Shown here piece after piece: positions 19,951-28,034 of a stretch of 38,231 bases of DNA; the stretch's first letter is position 1, and each line of letters begins with the position of its first letter. The notes below the pieces were generated by a model. It was not told where the DNA came from, did not search any database, and saw nothing but the letters and a program-made list of their open reading frames with translations. The stretch is from positions 1 through 38,231 of the forward strand of contig CAYJMF010000035.1 of NCBI GenBank assembly GCA_964370855.1, given 5' to 3'. The position numbers were made by a program, and so were the translations under genes. The DNA is from JAKLKS01 sp964370855. GTDB taxonomy: Bacteria; Planctomycetota; JAJSAM01; JAKLKS01.

Positions 19951-21117
19951 GTGAGGAAATGGCCAAGCCGGTTCCTGTCGATGTGCCTGGCCCTCCTGAT
20001 GATCCTGACGGCCTCGCCAACCGGAAGGGCGCGGATAGCCCGCAGGCTCCTGGAGCGGTCCTCCCCATGGGCGGCAGATCATGCGTTGACGGTCGCCATG
20101 GACGGAACGGTCCACCGGGTGTACGTGGACCGCCAGGAGCGGCTCGTCCACGCCAGCCATCATGGCGGTTCGTGGAGCCGGGAAGTCCTGGATGCCCGCA
20201 AGTCGTCCATCGGGGGGCGTTCCATCGCCGTGGACGCCCTTGGTCGACTGCATGCGACGTACGTGGTGGAGAGCGCGTCGGCACCCACCGGGACGCCCTG
20301 GGTCGTCGTGCACGGGGTCCTCGACTCCCTCGGATGGACGGTCACCGAACTTCTGCCCGGGGACGGTCGCGGAGTGCTCGCCATCGGACCCGAGGGCAAT
20401 CCCAGGGTCCTTTTCGCCACGGACTGGACCCTTGATGAGTCAGGAACGCAGCACACGGAGGTCGATAGGCTCCGGTTCGCGACCTTCGATGGCGACACAT
20501 GGAGTGTCGAGGACACGGGTTTGCGAGGGGAGGCGAGTTCCCTGGGGCATGCCGCCTCCCTGGTCATCGATGATGGGGGCCATGCACACGCACTCGTTGG
20601 CCGGGGCTGGTACCGACAGTTCTATGCGACCAACGCATCGGGGACCTGGCAGGAGGAGACTCTCCCCTTCGAGCCGAGCGGCGGCTCGCTCGGATTCGAT
20701 TCCGCCGGCCTGATGCACGTCGTGGCAAATCCCTTCGAGGGAGGAGTCGCGCCGGGACTCCGCCATGCATGGCACGATGGCTCCGCGTGGAACACGGAGG
20801 AAATTCCCGTGCCTGGCAACACCGGGAGCTCATGCGGTTCACCCGTCGTACTCATGGGTGAGGCCGGTCAGGTTTCGGTCCTGTACCTGTTGTTTCCTGA
20901 TGCCTACACCTCCGAGTGGCCCTCGCTTCACCTCGCACTCCGGGATGTACAGGGATGGTCTACCAGGGCAATTGCGAAGCGCTTCGTCTCCTCCGCCGAA
21001 TTCGCCGCGGCGGTCGGTCCCGACGGGGCCCTGCATGCAGTCTCCGCGGGCCGGGATCGTCGTCGAGTCCTGTACATCCGCGCGTCCGTTCACTCCCCGC
21101 CGATGCCCGTCCGGTAG
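19951..21117 (+). CDS. secreted repeat protein, beta-propeller-like, atypical composition
   Basis: A 388-residue protein with a signal peptide (VRKWPSRFLSMCLALLMILTASPTGRA). The rest is made of repeating blade-like units with alternating small hydrophobic strands, aspartates and tryptophans (VAMDGTVHRVYVDRQERLVHASHHGGSWSRE, then SIAVDALGRLHATYV, then LVIDDGGHAHALVGRGWYRQFYA, then AWHDGSAWNTEEI). This is typical of sialidase/BNR-like or other beta-propellers. No sialidase catalytic set is identified. GGGAGG lies 6 nt before the GTG. The third-position GC is visibly lower than in neighbouring genes, hinting at transfer. The 230-bp gap upstream contains only a possible hairpin near 19731-19750 and an isolated TACAAT at 19850-19855. 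Confidence 0.65.
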   Translation: MRKWPSRFLSMCLALLMILTASPTGRARIARRLLERSSPWAADHALTVAMDGTVHRVYVDRQERLVHASHHGGSWSREVLDARKSSIGGRSIAVDALGRLHATYVVESASAPTGTPWVVVHGVLDSLGWTVTELLPGDGRGVLAIGPEGNPRVLFATDWTLDESGTQHTEVDRLRFATFDGDTWSVEDTGLRGEASSLGHAASLVIDDGGHAHALVGRGWYRQFYATNASGTWQEETLPFEPSGGSLGFDSAGLMHVVANPFEGGVAPGLRHAWHDGSAWNTEEIPVPGNTGSSCGSPVVLMGEAGQVSVLYLLFPDAYTSEWPSLHLALRDVQGWSTRAIAKRFVSSAEFAAAVGPDGALHAVSAGRDRRRVLYIRASVHSPPMPVR

Positions 21118-21147
21118 GGAGCCCCCTTCCCGGCTGGGGGACGCCCC
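21113..21147. terminator. possible hairpin between convergent genes
   Basis: TAGGG and AGCCCCC near 21115-21126 can pair with GGGGG and CCCTA near 21135-21153, between the stop of the beta-propeller-like gene and the convergent pseudopilin-like gene. The stem is short and imperfect. Confidence 0.25.
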
Positions 21148-21148
21148 C

Positions 21149-21877
21149 CTATCGCACTCGCGTCCATAGGTTCCCGTTGGCCGCCGGCCCGTCCGACCGG
21201 CGGCGGATCTCCCAGGAGCGCGGGGTCCCCGCGGGGAGGGCGGCGTCCCAGGCGGGGGCCTCACCGCCCGCGTGGCGGACCCTCTCCCCGAGGGTCTGCC
21301 AGACCTCCACGGACTCGTCCACGAAGAAGACCCGGGCCCCGGAGGCGTCCGTCGCCGGCCAGGCGCAGGCGCACCAGTGTTCCTCGGCGAGGTCGGTGTC
21401 CACCGGCAGCGCAAAGGGGAGCCCCGCTCCGGTCTCGGAGGAGGCCTCGCCCGGGGTACCCGGGAGCCAGACGCGGAAGAGGTACCCCGCCTTCTCCACG
21501 GGGACGTTTCCCGGACGCGGAGCCATGGCGGGGGAGAGGAGGGGGCACTCCAACGGGGTGCCCCGGGAGCCGCCTTCGGCGGACGTACGGGGCCCCGCGG
21601 CGCCCGTCATCTCCTCGAAGAAGCCGAACTCCCCCCGCCCGTCGCCGTCGACGTCCACGATCCGCGCCGAGCGGAACTGCTCCTCGCACGCGGCGAGGTT
21701 CCAGAGCGTGGCGATGGCGGCCGCCTCGTTGACGCTCACGTGGGAGTGGGCGGTGCGGGTGGCCCGGATCCACAGGAACGCGACGGCCCCCGCCGCGAGG
21801 ACCAGGGCGCCGACGACGAGGAAGGGCTTCGCCGAAAGCGTCGTCTCCGCCAGGCGAGGCGAAGGAGCGCCCCTCAT
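21149..21877 (-). CDS. pseudopilin-like single-pass membrane protein (planctomycete type)
   Basis: A 242-residue protein with one N-terminal transmembrane helix (KPFLVVGALVLAAGAVAFLWIRAT). It is followed by SVNEAAAIATLWNLAACEEQFRSARIVDVDGDGRGEFGFFEEMTG, a segment I recognise from planctomycete pseudopilin-like proteins with a DVDGDG calcium-loop-like motif. The C-terminal part has paired beta strands (GYLFRVWLPG, then HWCACAWPATDASGARVFFVDESVEVW). The canonical prepilin cleavage site is not evident. AGGTGGG lies just before the ATG. It starts 7 nt after the fbp stop, so it is probably co-transcribed with fbp, though a functional link is not obvious. Confidence 0.65.
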   Translation of the reverse strand: MRGAPSPRLAETTLSAKPFLVVGALVLAAGAVAFLWIRATRTAHSHVSVNEAAAIATLWNLAACEEQFRSARIVDVDGDGRGEFGFFEEMTGAAGPRTSAEGGSRGTPLECPLLSPAMAPRPGNVPVEKAGYLFRVWLPGTPGEASSETGAGLPFALPVDTDLAEEHWCACAWPATDASGARVFFVDESVEVWQTLGERVRHAGGEAPAWDAALPAGTPRSWEIRRRSDGPAANGNLWTRVR

Positions 21878-21884
21878 GTCCCAC

Positions 21885-22877
21885 CTACCCCCCCAGCAGC
21901 TTCACCGCGTCGGCCACGTCCTCCGACCCGCCGATGTAGATCGGCGTCCGCTGGTGGACCGCCCTCGGCTCCACCTCGAGGACGCGGCCGGTCCCCGTGG
22001 TGGCGGCGCCGCCGGCGCGCTCCGCCACGAAGGCCAGCGGGGCCGCCTCGTAGAGGATGCGGATCTTCCCCTCGGGCTTCTTCGTCTCCCCGGGGTAGCA
22101 GAAGATCCCCCCCTTCACCAGCGTCCGGTGGAAGTCCGCCACCAGCGACCCGATGTACCGCGTCGTCTTCATCTCCCCGACCCCGCCCGCCCGCAGCGCG
22201 TCCACGAGCCGCCGCGGCCCCGGGCCCCACTTTCCGTAGTTCGCCTCGTTCACCGAGTAGGCGGGACCGCGCGGGGGGATGCGCATCCCGTGCTCCGTCA
22301 GGAGGAAGTCCCCCGTCCGCGGGTCCTGCGTGTAGGCGTCCACCCCCGTCCCCGTGGCGAGCACGAAGACCGTCGCCGGGCCGTAGAGCACGTAGCCCGC
22401 GGCGAGGAGCTCCGTCCCGGGCCGCAGGAGGTCCTCCATGCGCGGGGGCCGCGCCGGGTCGACCCGCTCCTGGATGGAGAAGATCGTCCCCACGGTCACG
22501 TCCACCTCGATGTTGCTCGAGCCGTCGATGGGGTCGTAGCAGACCACGTAGCGCGCCTTCGCCGACTCGCCCGCGGGGAGGTAGGGCTCCTCCATCTCCT
22601 CGCTCACGATGGCCGCGGCGAGGCCCGTGTGGTCGAAGTGGTGGGCGAATGCGTCGTTGGCGAACTTGTCGAGGCGCTTCACCTCGTCCCCGTGGTGGCC
22701 GACCTCGCCGGAGTTCCCCATCAGCGAACCGAGGCCCGCCGTCCGGCACTGCGCCCCGATGACCTTGCAGGCCGAGGCGATCTGGACGAGCAGCGCCGAG
22801 AACTCCCCGCGGGCGCCGGGGTGGGTGTGCTGGTGGCGGAGGATGTGGTGGGTCAGCGTGAAGCGCATGTTGTCCAT
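21885..22877 (-). CDS. fbp: class I fructose-1,6-bisphosphatase
   Basis: A 330-residue gluconeogenic enzyme that hydrolyses fructose-1,6-bisphosphate to fructose-6-phosphate. Metal-site and substrate motifs are intact: GDEVKRLDKFAND, IVSEEMEEP, the hallmark YDPIDGSSNIEVDVTVGTIFSI, VNEANYGKW, RYIGSLVADFHRTLVKGGIFCYPG, and KIRILYEAAPLAFVAE. The ATG at 22877 (MDNMRFTLTHHIL) fits the family length and has a -10-like TATCCT 7 nt upstream, suggesting a leaderless message. An upstream GTG at 22901 would add eight residues and has no ribosome binding site. It is divergent from the fba at 36108 apart from the element inserted between them. Confidence 0.95.
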   Translation of the reverse strand: MDNMRFTLTHHILRHQHTHPGARGEFSALLVQIASACKVIGAQCRTAGLGSLMGNSGEVGHHGDEVKRLDKFANDAFAHHFDHTGLAAAIVSEEMEEPYLPAGESAKARYVVCYDPIDGSSNIEVDVTVGTIFSIQERVDPARPPRMEDLLRPGTELLAAGYVLYGPATVFVLATGTGVDAYTQDPRTGDFLLTEHGMRIPPRGPAYSVNEANYGKWGPGPRRLVDALRAGGVGEMKTTRYIGSLVADFHRTLVKGGIFCYPGETKKPEGKIRILYEAAPLAFVAERAGGAATTGTGRVLEVEPRAVHQRTPIYIGGSEDVADAVKLLGG

Positions 22878-22884
22878 GGAGGGG

Positions 22885-22914
22885 AGGATATCCGCGCTCA
22901 CGGGGACCGGTCAC
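22885..22914 (-). promoter_or_regulatory. candidate fbp promoter next to attL
   Basis: On the reverse strand GTGACC (22909-22914), 18 nt, then TATCCT (22885-22890), 7 nt before the ATG at 22877. All of it lies on the host side of the attachment core, immediately beside it, so it would survive integration. Confidence 0.4.
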
Positions 22915-22927
22915 GGGGTTCTTGCCC
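22915..22927. repeat. attL core
   Basis: GGGGTTCTTGCCC, an exact copy of 36030-36042, 38 nt before the fbp start codon. The inward flank here is TTGGCCCC. Confidence 0.65.
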
Positions 22928-23077
22928 TTGGCCCCACGGGAGTACGTGAGTTAGGGGGCGCGACCCTTCCGCCGTTTCCGCCGCTTCCGCCCCGTCGGCG
23001 GACAAGCGATCCAATTGCACACCCCCCGTCTCGCGTCCCGTCGGTGCCGAGGAACGGCACGACAGGGTAGGAGCCTC

Positions 23078-23236
23078 ATGCCGCGCCGCGCCCTTCTCAT
23101 CGCCGCCGCCGTGGCCGCCATCGCCTCCCTGTTTCTCCTCCGCTGGCCCGGCGCCTCCGTCGCCGCCTCCGTGACGGGCTCCCTCCTCGCCTTCGCTTCC
23201 ACCCGATTCCCCCGGCACGGCCGGGAAGGGAAGTAG
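23078..23236 (+). CDS. holin-like small membrane peptide
   Basis: A 52-residue peptide with a basic N-terminus (MPRRAL), two closely spaced hydrophobic stretches (LLIAAAVAAIASLFLLRW and ASVAASVTGSLLAFAS) and a charged C-terminus (RHGREGK). Size and layout fit a phage holin or another small membrane protein. There is no sequence-specific motif. AGGAG at 23069-23073 precedes the ATG, and the next gene starts 3 nt after its stop. No endolysin is visible nearby, which weakens the holin reading. Confidence 0.55.
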   Translation: MPRRALLIAAAVAAIASLFLLRWPGASVAASVTGSLLAFASTRFPRHGREGK

Positions 23237-23239
23237 ACC

Positions 23240-25867
23240 ATGAGCAGCGGATCGGCACGCACCTGGGCACAGATCGGCGCCGGCGCCATGATGCTGGTCG
23301 GGGCCGTCCTCACGTACTTCGGGGTGCCCGTCGGACCCTACATCTCGGCGGCGGGCTTCGCCATCAACGTGGGCCTCGCCGCGACGGCCCCGAGCGCCAG
23401 GGTGCGCAGTTTCCAGAACTCCCCCCACTACGGCATCGGGGACTTCAGCAACCCGAACGATCCGGACACCGTCACCTACCTCCTGTACGGCACCACGCGG
23501 GTAGTCCCGACCGTCTACCAGGAGCACGTCTCCTCCCTCGCGGAGGGCTCCGGCCTCGGCATCGCCGCCGTGAAGAAGCAGGGGATCAACATCCTGCTGG
23601 GCGTGGCGGAGGGGCAGGTCTCCGACATCACCGATGTCCGCATCAACGACCAGCCCGCCATGACGGAGCCCGAGGTGGACGTGAAGGTGGGCAAGGGGAA
23701 CGGGACCCGGAAGGAATGGGAACTCCCGGGGCGCTTCGTCTACCTGCCATCCCTCACGGTCCGCGTGAACGGGGTGGAGGTGGCGCAGGTCACCTCCTCC
23801 GTCACCTCCTACCCGACCCTCCCGGCGAACTCCAACACCATCATCTTCGGGCGGAACAAGGGGGAGAAGATCCTCACGGAGACGTTCCGGGTGTACCTCA
23901 ACGACGTGGAGGAGGTCCGGAGCGGGACCTACGGGTGGACGATCCGGAAGGTGACGAAGAAGAAGGCGCGCCTTCACTTCAAGGTGCGACCTCCGGCCAC
24001 CGCGAAGATCAAGGTCACCTTCTCCTACCTCGGGGCCACCGACCTCTCCATCCGCCAGAACGGGCGCGGGCGGACCCTGCTGACCTTCGGGACCGCCGTC
24101 ACCAACAACTACGAAATCCTGGCAACCTACCGGCGGGCGAACTTCGAGGGCCTCATCATCGAGACCCGCCCGGGGACGCTGGATCAGGAGGGGATCCCGG
24201 GCTTCGGGGACTTCCGGAACTCCAAGACCGTCGCGGCGGAACTCACGAAGGACACGGAGAGGACCCACGAAACCGCGGGCGTCGTCAACGACGTCCGCAT
24301 CGGCATCACGGCCCCCCGGGGCTTCACCGTGTTCAACACCTCCGGCGGGCAGGACATCATCCGGGCGAACCTCGTGATCGGGTACGCCTGGCTCGACACC
24401 ACGGGGACCGCGGGCACCAAGCGCACCCTCTACCACTTGGGCGACGGCGACAACGCGAAGCCGGACTTCCTTCTCGCCGGCCAGTCCGTCGCCCCGCGCA
24501 CGTGGGAGATCGGCCTCCGGGACACGCTGCTTGGGCTCGTCAACGCGGGGTACACGGACCTCGGGGGGTTCGACCTTGAGGACGAACTCGCCACCCTCTC
24601 CGAGGGGACGCGGGTCAAGGTCTTCGTCACCCGGAAGGACGTGGTCCGGACCGACGCGCAATCGCTCGACGGCCTCTTCTTCCAGTACGCGACCGAGGTG
24701 ACGGACGAACTGTTCTCCTACCCCGGGACCGCCCTCCTCGCGGTCCGGGCCCTCGTCACCGCGGGCCTCGACGGGGGCGCGCCCACCGTGACCTGCAAGG
24801 CGACCCGGGCGGACCTGTACGACCCGCGGACGGGCCTCTGGGACGGGCGTTCCGACAACCCGGCGCTGGCCGCCTACGACCTCATCACCTCGGGCAACAG
24901 CACGGCGATCCAGCGGTACGGCTCCCGGGGCCACTTCTCCTCCGCGGACGTGGACTCCACCACGTTCACGGCGTGGGCGGACTACTGCGATGAGTACGTC
25001 CACAACGACACGTCGGACAAGTCCTCCGCCGCCTCCTCCACCAACGGGGAGCGCCGCCACTCCCTCAACCTCGTCATGGACACGCCGATGTCGCTGTCCG
25101 AGTGGGTGGCCGACATCGCCTTCGTGGGCGGGTCCTTCGCGGTCATGCAGGGGGTCAAGTGGCGCTTCCCCCTCGACAAGGACGGCTCCGCCACCTTCGC
25201 CTTCACGGAGGACGCGGACCCGACCAACGCCAACATCGTGGCGGGCTCCCTCGAACTCGGGCCGGAGCCCATCGAGTCCACCCCGACGGACATCGAGGTC
25301 GAGTACTTCGACCGGGAGCGGGAGTGGCAGGCGGAGATGGTGCTGGCCTCCCGCGGGGACCTCCTCGAAACCACCCCCCGCCGGCAGGTCCGCGTGTCCG
25401 CCCGCGGGGTGGACCGGGCCAGCGAGGCGGAGCGGCTCGCGGAGCGCATCCTCCTCCACGCCACCAACAACCCCGTGCCCGTGACGTGGCTCGCGCACCC
25501 CGGCGCCATCGCGCCCGAGGCGGGCGACATCGTCACCGTCACCTCCTACGTGCCCGGGGGCACCGCCTCGACGGGATGGTCCGCCCAGAAGGTCCGCATC
25601 ATCGGCATGACGCGGGAGTGGCCGGTGGACCAGCGGGCGCCGCTTCTCCGCTACGAAGCCCGGGTCCTCTCGGACAAGCCCTACGCGGTCACGTTCACCA
25701 AGGTCGCCTCCCCCTCCGGCGGGAACCTCCCCGGGTCCGCCGCGGGGTCCGGGCCCGGCACGTCCGGCCCGCCCGTCTCCTCCAATGGCGGCACCTTCGG
25801 GGTGCCCGGGGGCGGGCTCAAGATCGGCGGGTTCTCGGGGAAGGTCAAGCGGCAGGGGGGGAAGTGA
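23240..25867 (+). CDS. phage tail-tip / host-specificity (J-like) protein
   Basis: An 875-residue protein, the largest of the element. N-terminal hydrophobic segments (AGAMMLVGAVLTYFGVPVGPYISAAGFAINVGLAA) resemble those at the start of lambda-J/TipJ-type tail proteins. They are followed by SPHYGIGDFSNPNDPDTVTYLLYGTTRVVPTVYQEHV, the typical region in which the protein is assembled around the tail tip. The middle has NPALAAYDLITSG (compare the NPAlilyDlLt motif of J-type proteins), an SLSEWVADIAFVGGSFAVMQG segment and beta-rich modules up to RYEARVLSDKPYA. The Gly/Pro-rich end is disordered. J-type proteins bind the receptor and set host range. No tape-measure gene precedes it, which is unusual. 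Confidence 0.75.
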   Translation: MSSGSARTWAQIGAGAMMLVGAVLTYFGVPVGPYISAAGFAINVGLAATAPSARVRSFQNSPHYGIGDFSNPNDPDTVTYLLYGTTRVVPTVYQEHVSSLAEGSGLGIAAVKKQGINILLGVAEGQVSDITDVRINDQPAMTEPEVDVKVGKGNGTRKEWELPGRFVYLPSLTVRVNGVEVAQVTSSVTSYPTLPANSNTIIFGRNKGEKILTETFRVYLNDVEEVRSGTYGWTIRKVTKKKARLHFKVRPPATAKIKVTFSYLGATDLSIRQNGRGRTLLTFGTAVTNNYEILATYRRANFEGLIIETRPGTLDQEGIPGFGDFRNSKTVAAELTKDTERTHETAGVVNDVRIGITAPRGFTVFNTSGGQDIIRANLVIGYAWLDTTGTAGTKRTLYHLGDGDNAKPDFLLAGQSVAPRTWEIGLRDTLLGLVNAGYTDLGGFDLEDELATLSEGTRVKVFVTRKDVVRTDAQSLDGLFFQYATEVTDELFSYPGTALLAVRALVTAGLDGGAPTVTCKATRADLYDPRTGLWDGRSDNPALAAYDLITSGNSTAIQRYGSRGHFSSADVDSTTFTAWADYCDEYVHNDTSDKSSAASSTNGERRHSLNLVMDTPMSLSEWVADIAFVGGSFAVMQGVKWRFPLDKDGSATFAFTEDADPTNANIVAGSLELGPEPIESTPTDIEVEYFDREREWQAEMVLASRGDLLETTPRRQVRVSARGVDRASEAERLAERILLHATNNPVPVTWLAHPGAIAPEAGDIVTVTSYVPGGTASTGWSAQKVRIIGMTREWPVDQRAPLLRYEARVLSDKPYAVTFTKVASPSGGNLPGSAAGSGPGTSGPPVSSNGGTFGVPGGGLKIGGFSGKVKRQGGK

Positions 25868-25868
25868 G

Positions 25869-26498
25869 ATGCGGATCGAATACAGCACGAACTTCAACCC
25901 GGACGATTACGAAAACGCCATCCGGTCCAAGCTCCTGGCGGGGGTCCGGGCCGGCGTCCGCGCCGCGGGGCAGGACGCCGTTTCGCAGATCCAGAAGAAG
26001 ATCACCGAGACCACCCCGCGGGCGCCCATCGACACCGGCCTCCTCCGGACCTCGATCACCTCCACGCCCGACGCCGACGGCCTCGCGACCACCGTCGGGC
26101 CCGCCCCTCCCGCCGCGGAGCGGGGCGCCGTGATGGAACTCGGGCGCAGGCCCAACGGGAGGATCCCCCCGCTCGATCCGATCTTCCAGTGGGTCCATCG
26201 CAAGGGGCTCGCCTCCCGCTTCCTCGCGGGTCGCCTCCGGGAACTCGCCCGGGAGAAGTCCCGGGCGCTCAAGGTGTCCCGCGGCGGGAAGAAGCTCTCC
26301 CTCGGGAAGAAGGCCATCAACCGGGACGTGGAACTCTCCCTCGCCTTCGCCATCCGGCGCTCGATTGCGAAGAAGGGCATCCGGCCCCGCCGGTTCATGG
26401 AGAAGGCCGGGGCCATCATCAAATCCAGGTTCCCCCTCATCGTCCGCGATGCCATCGACCGGGCGCTCCGGGGGCCGCCGCCGCCCCCGACACCATAG
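25869..26498 (+). CDS. HK97-gp10-like phage tail/neck protein
   Basis: A 209-residue protein. Residues 35-63 contain the family hallmark TPRAPIDTGLLRTSI, and the N-terminal half (EYSTNFNPDDYENAIRSKLLAGVRAGVRAAGQDAV) matches HK97 gp10/minor-tail completion proteins. A basic middle (KVSRGGKKLSLGKKAINRD) and IRPRRFMEKAGAIIKSRF near the end are also family-like. Family members act at the head-tail joining stage. Here the gene sits downstream of the tail tip instead of beside head genes. ATG at 25869 starts 1 nt after the previous stop. The Pro-rich C-terminus is low complexity. Confidence 0.72.
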   Translation: MRIEYSTNFNPDDYENAIRSKLLAGVRAGVRAAGQDAVSQIQKKITETTPRAPIDTGLLRTSITSTPDADGLATTVGPAPPAAERGAVMELGRRPNGRIPPLDPIFQWVHRKGLASRFLAGRLRELAREKSRALKVSRGGKKLSLGKKAINRDVELSLAFAIRRSIAKKGIRPRRFMEKAGAIIKSRFPLIVRDAIDRALRGPPPPPTP

Positions 26499-26553
26499 GA
26501 ACTCCACCGCAACCCCAACCGTCCGGCCGACGCGCCGGGCAAAGGAAGTCACC

Positions 26554-26919
26554 GTGGCGAACGCCGGAATGCAGCACATCGTCTCCTCGGGGGGCCTCCC
26601 CCTCGACGCGAACCACGTCCCCATCCAAGAGGCGGCCCGGATCGTCCTCACCGACGGGAGCACCGCCTCCCCGCAGACCGTCAGCACCACGGAGATCGAC
26701 CTCACCGTCCCCGCGGGGGCCGTCGCCTTCGTCGTGGAGTCCCGCGGCGCGGACCTCCGGGTCGCCATCGCCAACGGGGCCACCGCCACGTCCTACTTCG
26801 TCGTCGGGAACGGGCAGTACCGCCGGATCCCCTGCGCGGACCTCTCGACGTTCCACCTCCTCCGGGACGCCTCGACGGATTGCTCCGTCTCCTACTACTG
26901 GGAGACCATCGGCGCATGA
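26554..26919 (+). CDS. small putative structural protein of the element
   Basis: A 121-residue, strand-rich protein rich in Thr, Ala and Val (ARIVLTDGSTASPQTVSTTEIDLTVPAGAVAFVVESRGADLRVAI, then SYFVVGNGQYRRIPCADL). It resembles small phage decoration or tail-accessory proteins, but no family is recognised. AAAGGAAG at 26541-26548 precedes the GTG at 26554. The stop overlaps the next start (ATGA). Confidence 0.6.
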   Translation: MANAGMQHIVSSGGLPLDANHVPIQEAARIVLTDGSTASPQTVSTTEIDLTVPAGAVAFVVESRGADLRVAIANGATATSYFVVGNGQYRRIPCADLSTFHLLRDASTDCSVSYYWETIGA

Positions 26920-27305
26920 CGGAGGCCCCCGCCGCCCCCCCGCCCGTCGCGCCCGCGGCGCCCCCGGCCCCGCGGCCCTGTTCCTCGTCGGGTTGCGTGC
27001 GCCCCCTCTTCGCCAGGGGGCTCTGCCGGGCGTGCTACTGCCGGGCATGGAAGGCCGGGGAGGCCCCCCTGTCCGAAGAGGACCGATGGGCCGCGGAGCT
27101 CGAAGCGAACCCGGGCCTCTACGCCGCCGTCAAGGCCGCCGTCCGCGCCGAGTCCCGGCCCGAGACCGAACCCCGGTGGAGGTGGTTCTCCACCGCCGCC
27201 CGGGACCCGGCCCCCGTCGTCCGCCGCCGATGCGGGGTCGCCCGCTCCGAATCGTCCTGGCTCGACGCCTTCCTCCGGGAACTCGCCCGCGGGGATGCCG
27301 CGTGA
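26916..27305 (+). CDS. small zinc-finger-like protein of the element
   Basis: A 129-residue protein. After an Ala/Pro-rich N-terminus comes CSSSGCVRPLFARGLCRACYCRAWK, a C-x4-C...C-x2-C-x-C cluster like the small zinc knuckles common in phages. The C-terminal half is mainly helical and charged (LSEEDRWAAELEANPGLYAAVKAAVRAE). It overlaps the preceding gene by ATGA, so it is coupled to it. Function unknown. Confidence 0.6.
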   Translation: MTEAPAAPPPVAPAAPPAPRPCSSSGCVRPLFARGLCRACYCRAWKAGEAPLSEEDRWAAELEANPGLYAAVKAAVRAESRPETEPRWRWFSTAARDPAPVVRRRCGVARSESSWLDAFLRELARGDAA

Positions 27306-27406
27306 CGACCGGGGACACCCCGCAGGAGGGCCCGCTTTACCCCGTTCCGGGGGTAACAGCGCACGATCCGGCGCCGGGCGGGGCGATGGGGCAGGGGAAG
27401 CGGTAG
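27302..27406 (+). CDS. possible 34-residue peptide, coupled start
   Basis: A GTG overlapping the preceding TGA opens a 34-codon frame (VTTGDTPQEGPLYPVPGVTA...). The overlap copies the style of the other element genes, but the sequence has no recognisable feature, so this is only a candidate. The remaining 27407-27627 holds the candidate promoter at 27487-27521 and no other gene. Confidence 0.25.
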   Translation: MTTGDTPQEGPLYPVPGVTAHDPAPGGAMGQGKR

Positions 27407-27486
27407 GGGCGCCAGCGGGCCGCGCAGGGGGCGAATCTCCCCTATCCCTCCTCCCTCCCTTGCTGCGGCCCCTGTCTCGATTTTAC

Positions 27487-27521
27487 CACTTGACACCCAT
27501 CGGGCGCCCGTATTACAAGTG
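27487..27521 (+). promoter_or_regulatory. promoter with operator-like inverted repeat
   Basis: A locally AT-richer stretch contains TTGACA (27490-27495), then TATTAC (27511-27516) 15 nt on. The pair CACTTG (27487-27492) and CAAGTG (27516-27521) frames it as an inverted repeat overlapping both boxes, as expected for a repressor site. It lies ahead of the gene at 27628. Confidence 0.45.
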
Positions 27522-27627
27522 TGATCCGCGGGCCGGGAAGCCCGCAGCGGGACCCCGGGGCCAGCCGAGGGACGCCGCGATGGACAGGGACTGGCCGACC
27601 GGCCAAGGCCGGAGGAAGGGGGCGGCG

Positions 27628-27879
27628 ATGGCCGCCAGCAACAAGGGGATCCGGAGGAGCGGCGTTCGGGTGCTACGGGAGAAGTACTACATCACGAAGG
27701 AGGGGAACGTGCTCGCCCTCCTCGGCATCGAAGTGATGTCGCGGGCCTCGGGCGTGACCACCTTCCGCCAGTCGGGGATCAAGGACCAGACCTGGTCGAA
27801 GGGGGTGTGGATCAAGGTGGGGGACTTGGAGCCCTCGCCGGCACCCGACGAGGACGACGACGGCGGCGACGACGACTAG
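27628..27879 (+). CDS. small unknown protein with acidic tail
   Basis: An 83-residue protein with a basic N-terminal third (NKGIRRSGVRVLREKYYITKEGNVLALLG), an aromatic middle (TFRQSGIKDQTWSKGVWIKVGDLEP) and a strongly acidic end (DEDDDGGDDD). GGAGGAAGG at 27611-27619 fixes the ATG at 27628 rather than the in-frame ATG at 27580. It has its own promoter candidate and is followed by a strong terminator, so it looks independently expressed. The acidic tail could suit a DNA-mimic or an SSB-like partner, but this is speculative. Confidence 0.55.
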   Translation: MAASNKGIRRSGVRVLREKYYITKEGNVLALLGIEVMSRASGVTTFRQSGIKDQTWSKGVWIKVGDLEPSPAPDEDDDGGDDD

Positions 27880-27924
27880 CAGCCCTTCCAACGCCGCGCC
27901 GGGCACCCTCCCGGCCGGCACCAC

Positions 27925-27958
27925 GGCCCCCGGGGCGCGAGTCCCGGGGGCCTCTTTC
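27925..27958 (+). terminator. strong intrinsic terminator
   Basis: GGCCCCCGGG (27925-27934) and CCCGGGGGCC (27943-27952) form a perfect 10-bp stem with an 8-nt loop, followed by TCTTTC. It comes 45 nt after the stop of the small acidic-tail gene and separates it from the serine recombinase. Confidence 0.7.
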
Positions 27959-28034
27959 AGGGGCGGGTTGTCGGGAACCGTCCTCCCCGTCACGCGGGCC
28001 AGCGTGTAAGACATGGGAACGAGAGGAGCGAAGA

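Noticed and set aside
15638..20284. A 1548-codon open frame on the reverse strand, and dozens of similar long antisense frames
   Set aside because: They mirror real genes with strong domain signatures and arise because almost all third codon positions are G or C. The translations are Arg/Pro/Gly-rich with no recognisable domains.
20809..20818. Third copy of the GTGCCTGGCA repeat motif inside the propeller-like gene
   Set aside because: Only GTGCCTGGCA matches. The palindrome is incomplete, there is no flanking T-run or partner, and it lies in coding sequence, so it is probably chance.
22902..23077. tRNA gene at the attachment site
   Set aside because: No cloverleaf, CCA-adjacent acceptor stem or T-loop motif could be found at either att core. 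The site is intergenic.
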